A stretch of 34,490 nucleotides of DNA from Saccoglossus kowalevskii (lineage: Eukaryota; Hemichordata; Enteropneusta; Harrimaniidae): the NCBI RefSeq assembly GCF_000003605.2, contig NW_003121417.1:117497-151986 (forward strand), given 5' to 3'. Both the position numbers and the translations under genes were made by a program. The notes beneath the pieces were generated by a model. The model was not told the DNA's origin, did not search any database, and saw nothing but the letters and a program-made list of their open reading frames with translations. Below, piece by piece: positions 1 through 13,310 of this stretch; within the stretch, counting starts at the first letter, position 1; each line of letters begins with the position of its first letter.

Positions 1-3000
1 ATGAAACACTAGTATATTGCTTTATCTCAAACAAAAGTTCTCGTCGTTGTTGATTTCAGTACATATTCAATCCATGGTTACGAGCAAACCACGTGACCAA
101 TTGCATTGACCTTCTCATTGGTGCATAGATTAGCATTCTTTGTGTCAGATCAATGGAAAATTTTTGCCAAGGAAAACAAAAACGATTTGGAAGCACCTTT
201 AATAGGGGTATATTTCCATTTTCTTCAAATCAAATTTAAAGATTTTAGATGCCACAATAACGTCAGCTCTTCTATAGCCTATCGTGGGCACTACATTATT
301 CGGAAATAGTAATTCCCGTACCTTTGAAAAAAATCCGTTGCGATACCGTCACCGGTGGCCATATTGAAAGGAAACTGCCCCCATTGTTCCAAGATTCAAT
401 AGTCCAAGTGTGTGATGTGATTTCGTGATAGTCAATAGCTAACCCATAAACACACACACGGAAAAATGAAATGACACTTATAACCACGTATGACCTTATG
501 ATCCTCATAAACGTTAAGATAACATCGGCACGTTCAGCGGAGTATTATTCCCAAAGCGTAAACACTAGCGTTGCCCGAATCCGTCGCACGGTTTCGCTGA
601 AGCGACCATCCATGACCGTCCCGCGAGCCCGTGCGAGAATGATAGTAAAAGCTGTATTTGACCTTCAAAGACACTACCAGGAACTTAATTAATTAACGTG
701 CGAAAGTGAAGGAAGTTCTGTTGACAAGGAATTATTCGATTAAGGGCTCCAATCGTTTAACACACGTCTTGAAAAGTACACTTAAAATATCAAACAAAAT
801 GTGCTTCCAATTTATATGTGTGATTTACACATAGTAGAGAATCTGTTTTCTATATTATTTCACCAATCACAATTTTCATCAAAATGTTTACCGTCCTACA
901 AAGTAAACGCTTTGGGACACTATGTTTTCATGAATTAAATTGTTATAAAATGCTAGAAATTTGCGGGATTATTTACAATTTACTTTTTCACCAAATCCTT
1001 CAAACAACTATTAAACAATCAAGAAGATGATTAATTTTTGATCGCATTTAGATAAATAGAGTATTCATTTCTATTATAATACTTCAATAATAAAAGATAA
1101 ACATATTATATTTTAAATATTTTTTTGTAAAAAATTAATTGAAATATTGATCATTTCACTTCTGATGCTCATATAAAAATTATAAATATTATAGTGTATG
1201 CTACTTTATATTTTTGTCTAATTGTTTTTATTCAAACATATTTTGAGTACGTATGTTTTTATAGTGCATGGACAACTAAAAAAAGTATAGCAATCCTTTT
1301 TGCTCAGATTTGTTGTTGTTGACGTCCGGGATTGAAACGTGCCGCTTGTTATTGGTGACAAGCGCCAACAGCGTCGAAACTGTCAGTAACATTCGTTTGA
1401 ATGGATTTCACCAATATTTAATTATATACGCCATATGTTGTCTTACACTAATCACAATGGTATTGTATACGAATTAGAAAGATATCATTATGACTGTACT
1501 AAATGCGCAGTAATATTTTAAAACTTTATGATACAAATATTGCAAAATCAAAAAGAATTTTACCAATTTGGCCATTATGTATGTTAAATTAATTTCCCTT
1601 CAACATATTCTAATTGGGTATTGGTTCCCTGAGTCAGATCATATTTAATAATTAAGGACTGCGATTTACATAACAACGGACTAATTGATTTGTATCATGA
1701 GTTCCCACTGGACTGGAATATGCTAAACTCAAACATAGCACAAGTAAATTTACTTAATCGATGCATATTAATTCTCATTTTATTATACTGATTAACATAA
1801 CAAGGTCTATTTGCATGTGGATTTTAACTGAATGGTTTAAAAGATATCAACGGCCACTTAAATCGAACAAGTATATTTCTTTGAATTATCTTTAAAATTG
1901 TAGAACCGGAATTCAACTTATAACCCGAGTATACAAAAATGAGCATTGTTCTTCTACTCCAACTGATCATGGTTACTCAGTTGATTTTTCCTTTTTCAAA
2001 ATGGTTCAGATCGAAACAAATACTGTCCCCAGTTGACGGGTATTAGCAATGCTTTCGTTTTTCATCATAAACTTAACAGTCGTACAATCTGCTCCGGATT
2101 GGCGGCGCTCATCTAATAGTCAACCCAATTGATGGTTAACAGCAAACAGGATACATAGAAAATTTCCATCTCTTTGGAGATAAGGATACGAGACAAACGA
2201 CATAAAATCAAACATCAACATGAAGATTTGAGAAGGCTGTTGGCTATATGCATACTACAAATAATGAACTGACCTTGCTAGCGGTGTTATCCCATCTGAA
2301 AACTTAATTTAATGTAATCAATTACGCGAATTCGCCATAACAGTATTTCCTCTCTTCAGATGTTTTGTGAAGATAGCAGAACATTAGTCTGCTTTGATTG
2401 CCAGAGGCCCCTGTAAAATATTATCGTATAAACAAGTACTATATAATGTTATTAAGCGATGTCCATGCCTTTGTGCCTTGGGATGGTGCTCTAATAGTCC
2501 GGAATAAAAAATATATGCGCATCCTTATGGTAATTTGTTTGTTTGACTGAATTTCCCCACTGTGTGATCACTTTTAAGTTTGTGCTTCTGTGCAGCAAGA
2601 TTATTCTTTAATATTTTCTCAAACCAATATTCATGAGTGCTCAGATAATATTCCCAAGGCCATAGCTCCATAAAACGTCAACAAATAACCATCAATAATT
2701 GCTTAAAATATTACACATATGGTAATAGTTTTCCCAATGCATCTTGGTCTCAAATGTAAATGATTTATTGCATGTGCTACAATGTATGTGTCTCATTTTA
2801 ATAAATATGATCTGTGGTGAAAATAATTATCTGTTTAAATCGCTAAGTTTTCAAAAAGCTTTGTCCAGTGTGTTAGGAAGTCTTTTTCTTGTCATTAACA
2901 CAAAAACGTCGGCAAAATGTAAATTTTTACTTGAAATACTGAACGCATTTGAAGTGCATCCACAATAGTCGACTTTAAATGCATGCTGCAATAAATGTTA

Positions 3001-4743
3001 TATTTTTGCTGAAAAGGTTTCGGCGTCCATCTTTAATTGCGCTTTTCTCATATCGCGAGAGGAAATCAACTCGACTTAAACGTACCGATCTATTATATAT
3101 GACCCGTGTTATACAGCGGCCTTTAGTACGCGAGAAACGCTTAACACAGTAATTGTGAAATCCTGCCAGGAGATTGTCACCACAGTTAGCCTGAACTACG
3201 CAACGTGATCGGAAAAATTAATCGTTATATTGCAGACCACTCTTGTCATTCCCGCTGGTCCGCTGTATTCAAGTCTCGACTTCAACGCGAAGCCGACAAT
3301 GACAATCCTGAAACTAAACCCAATGCGAAAAATGTAACTGGTCATCAACCGATTGATTTCACCGTAGTTATATTTAATACAGGAATTGCATTCGCATTAT
3401 ACAGTTCAATTTTTTGGTCGCAGGTTAGACTCGTAATTCCACGGACGATAGAAACAGAGTTTAATTAATAGTTACCTAGCTACGTCTATAGTTGTCCGGG
3501 ATACGCACAACATCATCAAATGTCCCGAGAACATCATCCATAATGTCATCCACATTACCATAGGAATGGTGCTCTCACGAGGCACACTTTCCACTGTCGA
3601 AATAACACTACATCCGGGTAGCGCAGCCTAATTATCGTCTCATATCTGGCAATGGTTTTAAAACGACGCTTTCCTCATTTTCGTATAATATATGTTATAC
3701 AGGGTAATGCCCTTATATTATTGATATCAGCGTTCGCATGTCAATATTATTTTATGTGTCATTTTTTTTTCTAATTTTCACATACTTTATTACACACTAG
3801 CTCAGAATGTTAAATCGAGGACGGCAGTTCTTGCGTTGGACTATCGAGCCAGAAAGTTTATGGCACTTTATGTCAGTATTTTGTTTCGATTACCCAGAAG
3901 ATATGGATATCGATTAATTCTTGTCAATACTCGATTTTGTCTTCAAGCCGTATGGCTGTCCCCATACTGTTATTACTCATGCTCGTACATACATATATAC
4001 ATACATAAAAGTTTGGTCTGTTTATGACGCTACACTCACGGCTAAGTATTAACCACATATCATTTCCCCCTGGTTATTCCACCCATCAGAATCTAGTATA
4101 AAGTATGTTAGGAATACTGGATGTACGTAGCAATTTAATCCAGCAGACGCGGCGCAGTCGAACTGTTCATTAGTCTATTTCTTTCTCAGACTCCCATATG
4201 GTTCGTACAATATTAGTGATGTTGCGGATATATCAAATCTCTCCAATATACAAGAATAGTGCAGTAATTTAGGGTTAATTTCCGTGAATGGTTGGGTTAT
4301 TTTGTACATGATGCATTCACATCGACCATTAGCTGACTAATAACTTCAATGACTCACAGTGCAGCACGGCGTACATGCAATCGGTGATGGTAAAATGCTT
4401 AACTCCTGAATGGTTACGCTATGGGAATATTTTTTGCATAGTTGCTAATTTACAGAATTTTATACAAAACATGTTATGCAATATGCTTCCATATGAACCA
4501 TCACGTCTTCCCTACAACTCAAGTGCTTGCAGCGACATGAGTGCCCCTCCTTCTGCCAACGGACAGAGCGCCCTCAATTCAATACCACACATAAACGAGA
4601 AGACAACAAAACAACCATGTGGACAACAATGCTTTTATTTAAAAAAGTAGTGTCATACATACATTCAGTGCGATAATCGTTCCTACCTCCATACTATGTA
4701 ATGTGATCGGTCCATGCAAACATGTTGATCTTTTGATTTTAAA
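1..4743. other. AT-rich sequence with no supportable gene
   Basis: Short open frames occur on both strands, but none exceeds about 90 codons and none shows a recognisable domain or a paired splice-site pattern. A small GC-richer patch lies near 510-640, and a minor stem (CGCTTGT, 8-base loop, ACAAGCG) lies at 1343-1364. I see no RNA gene and no repeat shared with the rest of the window here. Confidence 0.6.
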
Positions 4744-4808
4744 GGGCCGTACTCGTCGCGCCACACATGCGCGAGATATATGGGTCTCATGTAAACAAAG
4801 ATGGCGAC
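4744..4808 (+). repeat. GC-rich module, copy 1
   Basis: The segment opens with gggccgtact and continues directly into cgtcgcgccacacatgcgcg, then reaches gtaaacaaagatggcga about 25 bases later. The first two blocks recur at 8851-8905 with one mismatch. It is a GC-rich island in AT-rich DNA. It may be a small non-autonomous element or a conserved regulatory block. Which of these it is cannot be decided here. Confidence 0.5.
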
Positions 4809-6995
4809 TTTGACTGTTGCGCAGATCAACGAGCACAAACTGAGACGTTATCAAGCTTTAATTTGGTATTTTCAGGTGATTGGAAGATATCGAAGGAGTC
4901 ACCGGAGGTATTCAGTGCAAGTCGCGCCCAGGTCAAACCTCACACTTGTGATTTCAATTAGAAGAGCGCATTGAGTTATGGGAAAATCAATGTTTATCAA
5001 CACAAATGTCGCACGACGACTACCACCCTTTAACAACAAACGCCAACATCGCATTATAATTGTGGTTTCAAATATAAATATTAGAAATAATAATTCAAAA
5101 GTTGTTTATAATTTTAAGCTAAAGCACGAATTTTCGAAACAAATACATCTTACGCATGAGATCTCCTTATACAACACGCAATGCATAATGTATATTGTAT
5201 TTTGTTTTAGCTGCCATATTGTTTCGCTGTCTGTTCAGGCGATTAAGGCGTAGTGTCTAGAAGATACGTAATTACCTAAATTTGTTAAATGGCAAATTGG
5301 CTATTTCAATCTAAATAACGACGTAATAATAGTTACATATAATGCGGTTTAAATCACATAAGTAGGTATTAGTCACTTTACGTGCTCGCCCTTATGACTT
5401 GAGAATACACAGGTCATGCAGCTTACTACAACTTTTACATACAAAATGATTTCGAATTTAGAGGTCAGGACAAAAGTCAGATGAAGGTTAATATTCATAA
5501 ACTAAAGTTAAATTAATGAACCGGCTGTCATCATGCAGAAATAAGTTATGATGTGATCGTCGTTAACACAGTAAGTTATAACCGTCCTCATTTTTGCGAA
5601 ATGTGACATTCTACTAGTTCGGCTGATTATTGAAATATTTCTTTGGAAAATAACGGTACTTGTGTGCGCACTGGGCACCCTGAAATGGGTAGTAATGTAT
5701 GACAATTTTCACCTTAAATACTCAGTCTATGAAAGTCTTTTTAAATATAGTATAAATATAACATATTAGTTCAAAATATATGTGAAAATATAAAAGATCT
5801 GTGCAGTATTACCCGATATATTACAATCAGTCTATTAATTTGTAATTTTACACGCACCGTGTTAATTTTACGTACACAAAATGAAATACAGCATTTATAC
5901 TGTCACACCTGCAATGAGAAGGTGCAGTAAGTTAACGGAATAAAATCATGCGATCCACTTGGGACTTTAGAATTGTCTTGATCTCACAATATTACACTTT
6001 AGCATGAAATATCATGAAAAAGAAAATGTTCTTCATATTACAGGTATGACACATGACATGACCCCAATGCAGAGGTCAATTATCTGTCTAAACATTATTT
6101 TGACGGCAGACAATGCATGACCCGTATACGTCGGCGAATTTGGCAAGCAACCATTCAACTACGTTATTCGATTACTTAACTAATGTTCGTCTTAAGCCCG
6201 GCGCGACAGTGACTAGTGATGTAATAGCTAATGGTATTATCGATCAATAGTTCTGAAGGAAACTAAAACGGACGAGTACCTGTCGATCCCGTATTATTCA
6301 GTCTAATTGGGCCCTTCGGGTAATGGATACGTTTCAGATTTTGCGTGTACTCTGTGTTCGGCTGTCTGTTGATGAAAATGTAGCATTGAAGCATCCTATA
6401 CTCACTCATTGTCGATCAATTCTATTAAAACAAAATAACGACTATTCGATTCTCATTGCTGCATGCAAGCCGTAGTATTACATTCTTTGTTTGGTATTTA
6501 TTAATTTGTCACGTGTCTATCCAAGATAAAGATTCGCGTTCCACAGCATTTTCTTCGCAAAGATGAGCAAATAATTACAAACAAACATATTAATCTTCAA
6601 CCAGATTTAGTCAGTAATGATGTTTCAAGGTTTTTATCGCGTGATTTTATAATTGTTGCATCACAGGTACCGCAAGGTTGTCAATTAGCGACATGACCTG
6701 TAGCATCAACATCACAGAACACGTGTTGATGCCCATGGCTATGTTATTTGGTCGGTATGCATTAGGAAATAAGAAATGTACCGCCTGGAACATGGCATAT
6801 CACGCTTTAATTCGTTTTTCTCCTTTGGCGCGTTCGAGTCACACGATACACAAAAAATATTAAACACTCAAAGTTTTTGTCTCAAATTTCTGTTGATGAG
6901 TCAGACATAGATTATTCATTTTTTTGTGTTATACGTTATCTGTGGCTCAACTAAAAACAAACCATGACCAATGTGCATGCGATACTACAGCACTG
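4809..6995. other. no supportable gene
   Basis: Only short, low-complexity open frames are present on either strand. I found no domain, RNA gene or repeat partner within the window. Confidence 0.55.
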
Positions 6996-7130
6996 TTAAA
7001 GCGCGCGGTGGTCGTCGCGCAGCACGTGTTCGAATTTCATGTAAATAAACAATGTATTTTACACGCGTTGTATACGTCGTTATGAGTCCCAAATCGAACA
7101 GGACTCGGCACGCCGACCACCGCTCTTTAA
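6996..7130 (+). mobile_element. MITE-like element with terminal inverted repeats
   Basis: The left end ttaaagcgcgcggtggtcgt and the right end, which reads in reverse complement as ttaaagagcggtggtcggcg, form imperfect terminal inverted repeats of about 22 bases around a ~90-base core. The total of about 135 bases with no coding capacity fits a miniature inverted-repeat transposable element. The TTAA bases at each outer end could be part of the repeat or a target-site duplication. A partial copy of the core lies in reverse orientation at 20672-20770, which supports mobility. The superfamily is not identified. Confidence 0.6.
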
Positions 7131-8850
7131 AATAATCAACCGCTGTAGTTTATACTATTCTGTTGACGATCGAATGTGTTTAATTGGTGAGTTGTTACGT
7201 GATTAGTCATTCAGTCGTCCTACTACGATTGCTCGATGGATACTGCAGGTCATAACGTACTGGAAGCGCTACTTACTTCCATGCAGTGGCGTCACTTTAA
7301 ATCTATATGTGCCCAGGTCAATAAGTCGGCATTTCACATAAAGTACCGCGTACGTACATATTCCTAGTTGAAAGCAACGTAGAACTAACATATCATGACG
7401 TCAACACATTGCGAATAACGTAATAATATAATGGAAGTCCTGATATATAGAGTACAATAATATAATCGGTCAAGTAGCATCGATATTCACTGAAGTCTGT
7501 ACGTGTATAGTTTGGATTCAGATAAGACCAACTTCATTATGTGCGCCATATAAGGCAATTAATTGTAAGCTATTGTTATGCTATCATCTCGACTCAAATT
7601 GAATGTTTTGCTGATGATTTAGGAGATGTTCAGGAATTGACACGTCTATTATGTTAGGTTAACATGACAGACACAGTCTGAAAAAAAATATTAATGACGT
7701 TAAAAATAAATACACGACGATACTCGTCTGCAGCTGTCTAGGAGTTTCTGTAAATACCGTGCAGGCATTTTGAACATTATGTCTGTCTTCCGTTCGATAT
7801 GTGTATAGGAGCTATTTGACGATTCGTTATCGACTTTCCCAGAAAAAACAGCCATTAACGTTGGATAAAACTCACATCGATCAGCACTCAATGACACTCT
7901 GTTGGACTTTTCGTTCCTGTCAAAGCTAGTATACCCCTGTGTTTCCGGCGTCAATAAATCGCTAAAGATCTCTCTCGCAACAAACGCTTTATATTCTCAG
8001 TAAATATTTTAATAGGAATTTAAATTTACCGGGGACATAATGCAATGTAACAAAGAGTGTTATCGCAGCTAAAATATACACCACGTTTCCATGGTAACCC
8101 ATCCTGGCGTACATGTTGTGCGAAACTTGCCCATTGATTGAGATTTACGGCGATGTTTGAAAGAACACGCATATATTTTTTAGACTCAAATTATATGCAC
8201 ACATGAATTCCACATGAGAAGACGTTTGACACGCCATCGTTGTACTTTTTACAATAATATTTTTTTTGCGTGGCATTGAAAACGTATACATCAGCACAGA
8301 CAGTATAATACCACCTGAAATAAATTGCTCGTGTAGTTGATACTATTTGTAGAAAAAATGAATTCTGTGATTCAAGACGAAATCTCATCTTTTGTGCTGT
8401 TTTAAAAGGAAAGTGTGATATTCGGCGTACACATCAAGTTGAATACACACTGATTTGATAACCGAGACGTTAGTGATGCTACCAAGAAACAAACAAAATT
8501 ATAAAGATGAAAAAAATGCTTGAAATTGGTTATAACATGAATATCATGTGGACATTTAAAAGGACATACTGCAAAACACAATAATATAATTATTTCTGTC
8601 GTGTAATACATCACTGATCATGGCTATGGCATGTATACACGCGCTAGGCGTATACTATTCTGTTCTAGTGAATGCGGCTAAATTCGGAAATAAAAAAAAA
8701 GTGCATGCAAAATTAAACATTCTACAATTCATTTTCACCAAGCTATATGAAATGTACAATCCTTTTTTCTGGTACCCGTGACTGTAATGAGACGACTGCA
8801 CAGTGTTTCGCTAGTAAAAATAGTAAATGTTACGGGAAAACGTACACCCG
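7131..8850. other. no supportable gene
   Basis: Open frames on both strands are short and without recognisable domains. An RFX X-box-like word lies at 8085-8098, but no gene is seen next to it. Confidence 0.5.
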
Positions 8851-8976
8851 GGGCCGTACTATCAGAGATAGCATTATAGTCGTCGCGCCACGCATGCGCG
8901 AGATTTGTGTTAATAAACACATCGTTTACCCCCACGTGCCACCATGTGCTAACAACAATTCAATATGGCGGCGAGT
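8851..8976 (+). repeat. GC-rich module, copy 2
   Basis: gggccgtact is followed by 20 extra bases (8861-8880) absent from the copy at 4744. It then resumes with cgtcgcgccacgcatgcgcg, one mismatch from copy 1. As in copy 1, an ATGGCG word follows downstream (tatggcggcg near 8963), although the spacer between is longer and diverged. Confidence 0.5.
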
Positions 8977-9517
8977 GAGTTTTCATCTGGGCGGTATGAT
9001 GAAGGCCGACATAATTTTAAGCCTAAGTCACTAAACATGCATAATTATGCGTAGACGCACCTCTAAAAACTATGCTGTATGATACGGTGTATATAAATGA
9101 CAAATATATGGCAATATGAAAGGGATCAACACATGACATATTAGTCAATATTCAATAACTCCAATGTATTTAAAAAGAGAGGGCATGGTACTTGCAATGT
9201 GTGCTACAACCAACAATGGCATACTGCTACTTCAAACGCATTATGGGAGATTAGCCTTTTTAATATTTACTCAGCTTTTTCGTCAGTCTGGTCAAATTCC
9301 GCTTTTGTTTACCAGATTGCAATAACACCTTTCACAAATATCCTGTTTTATGTACAGATATAGGATTATTAGGCTTCATTTGCATATGTGACAATACTAT
9401 ACCGATTTGTATACATGATAATAATATTCGGCACTGGGTAACATGATAGGGCTTTTTCCACTTACACAGAACTGGGCTCTCACGAATGCAATTGGAGTAT
9501 GGAAGCGATATAGATAA

Positions 9518-9790
9518 TCTCCAAAGCCTGTGGAATATCGGATTTATTGGACGAGTGGAGTAATTTGCATATGTTATGACCATAAATCCAATATCACACG
9601 GTCAATCATTGAAGGTCCTTTTTATGTACCCGTTTCACAACCTTTAGTTGCCATGGATTCATGGAATCATAAATTGTATGCGCCCATTTGTAAGGTTTTT
9701 GGAGACGTACCTTAACCATTTGCATATTGGAACGCTTTTCTTTGATGAGTTTACCGCAGATCATCGCCATCGATAAACAACTTTTCTGAT
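9518..9790 (+). pseudogene. possible relic of YWTD (LDL-receptor class B) repeats
   Basis: In plus frame the segment 9518-9712 reads with IYWTSG near its start and LVAMDSWNHKLY near its end. This spacing and wording resemble a YWTD beta-propeller repeat (hydrophobic-YWT-D/S, then P-x-x-[IV]-A-x-D-x-x-x-x-x-LY). A second, shorter stretch in another frame, 9715-9782, has ICILERFS followed by LPQIIAIDKQLF, the same pattern. An earlier segment near 9358-9390 repeats the ICIC-D wording (the 12-mer atttgcatatgt is shared). Frames differ and stops intervene, so if this is real it is a decayed fragment of a receptor-like exon. The match is by eye and weak. Chance similarity or a simple internal repeat is a serious alternative. 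Confidence 0.22.
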
Positions 9791-9854
9791 TTTCTAGGAC
9801 ATCCATATGTTTACAGTTTGGTAACATTTTCCCAGCGGAACTTTTACATCTCAC

Positions 9855-11519
9855 GGAAATTTAACAATCGATACATCATGAAATGAGTATGCACAGTACT
9901 TGCGTTGATAAACATATTGATTTTTACAAAATCCCTACTCTACTAAGAATCCTATATTCAATTCTAGACGCGTGAGATTTGATCTGGGCGAAATGGACCT
10001 GGTGATCATAGCGGTTAGAAAAGTGGTTCACTATATACAAATATACATTTTTGTACCATCCTTTTTCTTGTAAGCTGCGTAACATTCGAAGTTGTTTCCA
10101 CGGATCTGTGTTCATTGCATTATGATAAATGTACAATCTCATATCATACCCATATCTGGCGCATGCCCGGCGCTACAAAAACCGCCTTTCAAGGATGAAA
10201 GAAAATCAGTACAACGAACGCACCTTGTATAATTGGCGAATTTCTAAATGTACATTGAAAAAAATATTATTTGCCATATTTTAACCTGTTATTTAAAAAC
10301 AAATATTGTCAAGTCTTGCATATTGCTCTTTTGGTGCTCTTATTCAACATCGCTGCCCTGTAAACAGTGATATCGTTACAGCGATATATACAGACATATA
10401 AACTAACTTTGAACATCGTTGTTATATACAGTTTGGATGCATTTGACGTAAAATGGCATGGTGTATTAGGATACATACAGATACCTTGCTGACGTTATAT
10501 GCTTTATCACCGAAAATACCTTCTCCCTTTTTCCTCGTCAAGTTACCAACGTTTAGAAAAATGGCTATGGTTTTATCAACTTTGAAAATTTCTTGCTATC
10601 TTAACATTCTTTCTTTTGATTGTCACTAAAAAATGCCATTAATTTCTTCTTGGGAAGGTTTGATGTGACAGAAAATAGAAAATGTCTCATATGTTCCACA
10701 TGTCGAGTTAGTCCAACGGCCTAATCGAGAGGAGGCTCATTTAAGATTTTTGTTACGAGAAAAGGTAGACTAAATTTGATAGTTTAATGCGACAATTGCG
10801 TCCTAAAACCAAATGTTGCGTAGGAGGGTCGAAAGTAGATCTCGTGGTATTACAAAGAACGACGTAGTTGTTTTAATTTATTCATATTCAGGTTACGAAA
10901 ACATCATGTGATATATCATGTAATATATGAATTTACCCACTCCTATACCAAATATGAATAATCCTAATGCCTCGCGACATGTTACACATTCTAGTGTAAC
11001 CTATCATAGAGTAAATACGGCCAATCTAGTCTTACATCGAATAAATGACGCTATTTGTATTACAAACGTGCCTAATATGTCAGATATGTTTTATCCTAGA
11101 ACAAGCGTGGCCAATCCAAGCCCAACTATAGCGAGATATACACCATAAGTAATCGTTGTACTTCATTACACAGTAGTGTAACCTGTCAAATCATAATCTA
11201 CCATTATATTTCTCAAATGCCAACCATCCAGACACATCGCATGTCCGTAAAGTTATTAGCTTCTGTGAACCGGTTTGAATTGTTATTTTTAGGCTTTTTT
11301 TTCTCTGCGCAGTGCCTGTATAAAAGACGACCTTGATGAATATTCAATGAGAGGAATTTTCAATTAAGAGTAGAGCGATGCACACCATATACCACACCGT
11401 GAGTTGTTTTTCATTAGGGTCCTTCTCTTTGACTGAGCGAACATCAAACCTTGAACATTACGTAAATCCTAGGTCGAATGTGTTGGCACAATGCCAGAGC
11501 AGAATTCGAACAGCAAGGC
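9855..11519. other. no supportable gene
   Basis: A 73-codon plus-strand frame at 10927-11148 is Asn/Pro/Thr-rich and has no recognisable domain, so I do not call it a gene. Two TAGTGTAACCT words (near 10993 and 11173) suggest weak internal repetition. Nothing else is supportable. Confidence 0.5.
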
Positions 11520-11643
11520 AAAACAGGAAACAGTAAAACATGTTGAAAAAGCGACATGCAATTTTAGCGAATTGTGGTAAAATGACGTAATAGCGAAATG
11601 TTGATTTAGCAAATCTCTCTTGTCATTGTTGATTTCCTGTTTT
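11520..11643. repeat. short inverted-repeat pair with 102-base interior
   Basis: aaaacaggaaa at 11520-11530 is matched exactly in reverse complement by tttcctgtttt at 11633-11643. The interior contains several 'tagcga' words (tttagcgaattg, aatagcgaaatg), echoing the repeat at 11802. The arms may border a small non-autonomous element, but no second copy of the arms is seen in this window. Confidence 0.3.
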
Positions 11644-11801
11644 CAGAATACTTGTCTGTCGCGTGACAAAATAAATGCGCAGTTATCACCTCCATAAAAA
11701 CAAAGAAAAACTGTAATTAGGAAGCGCCCCAGATTTTTATGTTCCGGATTACTGTATACAAATCCCCCAAACGTGGCCATTTTTTTAGTCATTAGCGTCA
11801 T

Positions 11802-11884
11802 CTTGAATTAGCGAATCAGTTCTCTCGCTAAATTCGTTAAAAAGACATTCTCGCGAAAAAGACATGTTTTACAATATATTGTAG
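11802..11884 (+). repeat. dispersed 'tcgcgaaaaagacatg' repeat, copy 1
   Basis: The stretch beginning cttgaattagcgaatcagtt and containing diverged tandem versions of tcgcgaaaaagacatg matches 21757-21840 nearly base for base over about 80 bases. This is a dispersed repeat with an internal ~16-base tandem duplication. Its true borders are unknown because the second copy is cut by the assembly gap. Confidence 0.75.
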
Positions 11885-12740
11885 TGAAGATAACTATACG
11901 TGATACACAGAGCAATGCTTAAGATTTCAATCACAATGACATCTGAATGTTATTGTGATTGGTTGACTTTGAGAAAAAATACATAATAGATTATGTGCTG
12001 CATATATTCATATACATTTGTTATTGTCCTAAATACGTATGGTTGGCGCATATCACTACGCAGCGTCTTTAAATTAATTTGCTTTAGAAGTTCAAAAGAT
12101 TGTCTTCACCTTCTTATGATAATTATTATTGCCCGCTTCTTGTGTTTTTAGATTATATTTTTTTCGAGATTTTCTGTGGATACCGTAATTATCTTCTACG
12201 ACAAGCGAGTTGATATAACCTTCACCTACGTGCAATAACTGATTCGATGTTTTCCCACTTAGCATGTGTTCCTCTGTCGAGGGTGAATCGTATGCCTGTT
12301 TTCATGAATTAACCAACGTATACGTCTTGTTTAAGTTACTAATGCATATATGTATAGCAGAGGTAATATGTTTACTTTAGAATAAAGAAGTGATTCATAT
12401 CGATTGCAAGCGACCTTGACATTTCTCACAATGTTGACTTCGATAAAAAAAATTTGATTCAAGAGGGGATCATAATAGAAGAGTTTAATTGCCATGTTGT
12501 AATGTTGTACGATACGTATTATGCTGATGGATGGATTAGTAATAGTCACATGGTGAAATGTTTCAGTACTAGTTAACAGATACACGGAGAAGCAATGGAA
12601 CGTATATAATAGACTAACATACATGTAAACACTAAATTCTTTTGTTACTGATATGGTATATATGATAATATATATACGCGTATATATTGTCTTGTTTATT
12701 TTCATGCACTAGTTCAACACAGACAACAGTTTTCAAATAT
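11885..12740. other. no supportable gene
   Basis: A 124-codon minus-strand frame (12331-12705) is Ile/Tyr-rich in strongly AT-rich DNA and looks like a compositional accident. No domain, RNA gene or repeat partner was found. Confidence 0.45.
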
Positions 12741-12759
12741 TTTCTTTTTTTTTCTGACA

Positions 12760-13195
12760 GGTGCAGCTGTAGCGGGAATGTTACGCAGCCCTTAGGACAC
12801 GTTTTTGACCAAGAAATTCATCAAGTTTCCTGACCTCGGTTGTTTTCTGTTAAAGGCTTTGAAAGCTTTGCTAGCATCCATCTTTGGTTTTATCAGAGAT
12901 GTGGCCGGAAGGCAAATTGTGTGTAAGGATATTGAACTGACAATCATCTTCATAGGGGAAGATAGCCAGCTGTATTATTCAAGGTTTGGTATACTATTTG
13001 CACTGTGACACTAACATTTTTCAGTGTGCATCACCAAGAAACAAAAATCTTCAGGTCGATCGCGAGAAGAAAGTACTGAAACCAGCTTATTCAATTGTCT
13101 TGAATAATGAAGTTAGTTTGCCCAAAGACACTAGAAAAAGAGGAACGTGCAACTGCGGTGTTTTCATTGATCTCATGTATGTTGGTAACCGTTAA
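12760..13195 (+). pseudogene. decayed coding segment carrying KDTRKxGTCNCG
   Basis: An acceptor-like pyrimidine tract ending in ctgacag (12744-12760) precedes an open stretch, 12805-13008, with FPDLGCFLLKALKALLASIF and then RDVAGRQIVCKDIEL. A second frame, 12986-13195, continues with CASPRNKNLQVDREKKVLKP and LPKDTRKRGTCNCG and ends at a stop after YVGNR. The two frames read like one product broken by a frameshift near 12990-13010. The KDTRK(R/S)GTCN(C/S)G peptide is encoded again, inverted, at 17420-17456. I do not recognise the family. By position it could be the N-terminal part of the acidic relic that follows at 13396, but this is inference. Confidence 0.45.
13122..13158 (+). repeat. inverted homologous segment, plus copy (KDTRKRGTCNCG)
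   Basis: These 37 bases match the reverse complement of 17420-17456 at 33 positions, including an exact 19-base run (ccaaagacactagaaaaag). Two of the four mismatches are third-position silent changes, so the shared unit looks like a coding sequence and not a bare terminal repeat. Confidence 0.8.
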
Positions 13196-13310
13196 AAGAA
13201 TTAAAATAACGGGTTGAAAATCTGGTTGGACATCCTGTCACTATTTAATCCGGCCCCTGTCTTTGCAATGACGTCAGAAAAAGTCTTTAAATCCTACAGA
13301 ATCCCGCGTT

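Noticed and set aside
3205-3468. 87-codon plus-strand frame
   Set aside because: No domain or paralogue in the window, and its composition matches surrounding non-coding DNA.
8085-8098. GTTTCCATGGTAAC, an RFX X-box-like site (a weaker one lies near 32264)
   Set aside because: No gene start is seen nearby, and a 14-base degenerate motif is expected now and then by chance.
10927-11148. 73-codon Asn/Pro-rich plus-strand frame
   Set aside because: No recognisable motif, no good start context and no splice partners. Chance ORF is the simplest reading.
12331-12705. 124-codon minus-strand frame, the longest in its region
   Set aside because: Ile/Tyr/Thr-rich composition in very AT-rich DNA, with no domain and no supporting signals.
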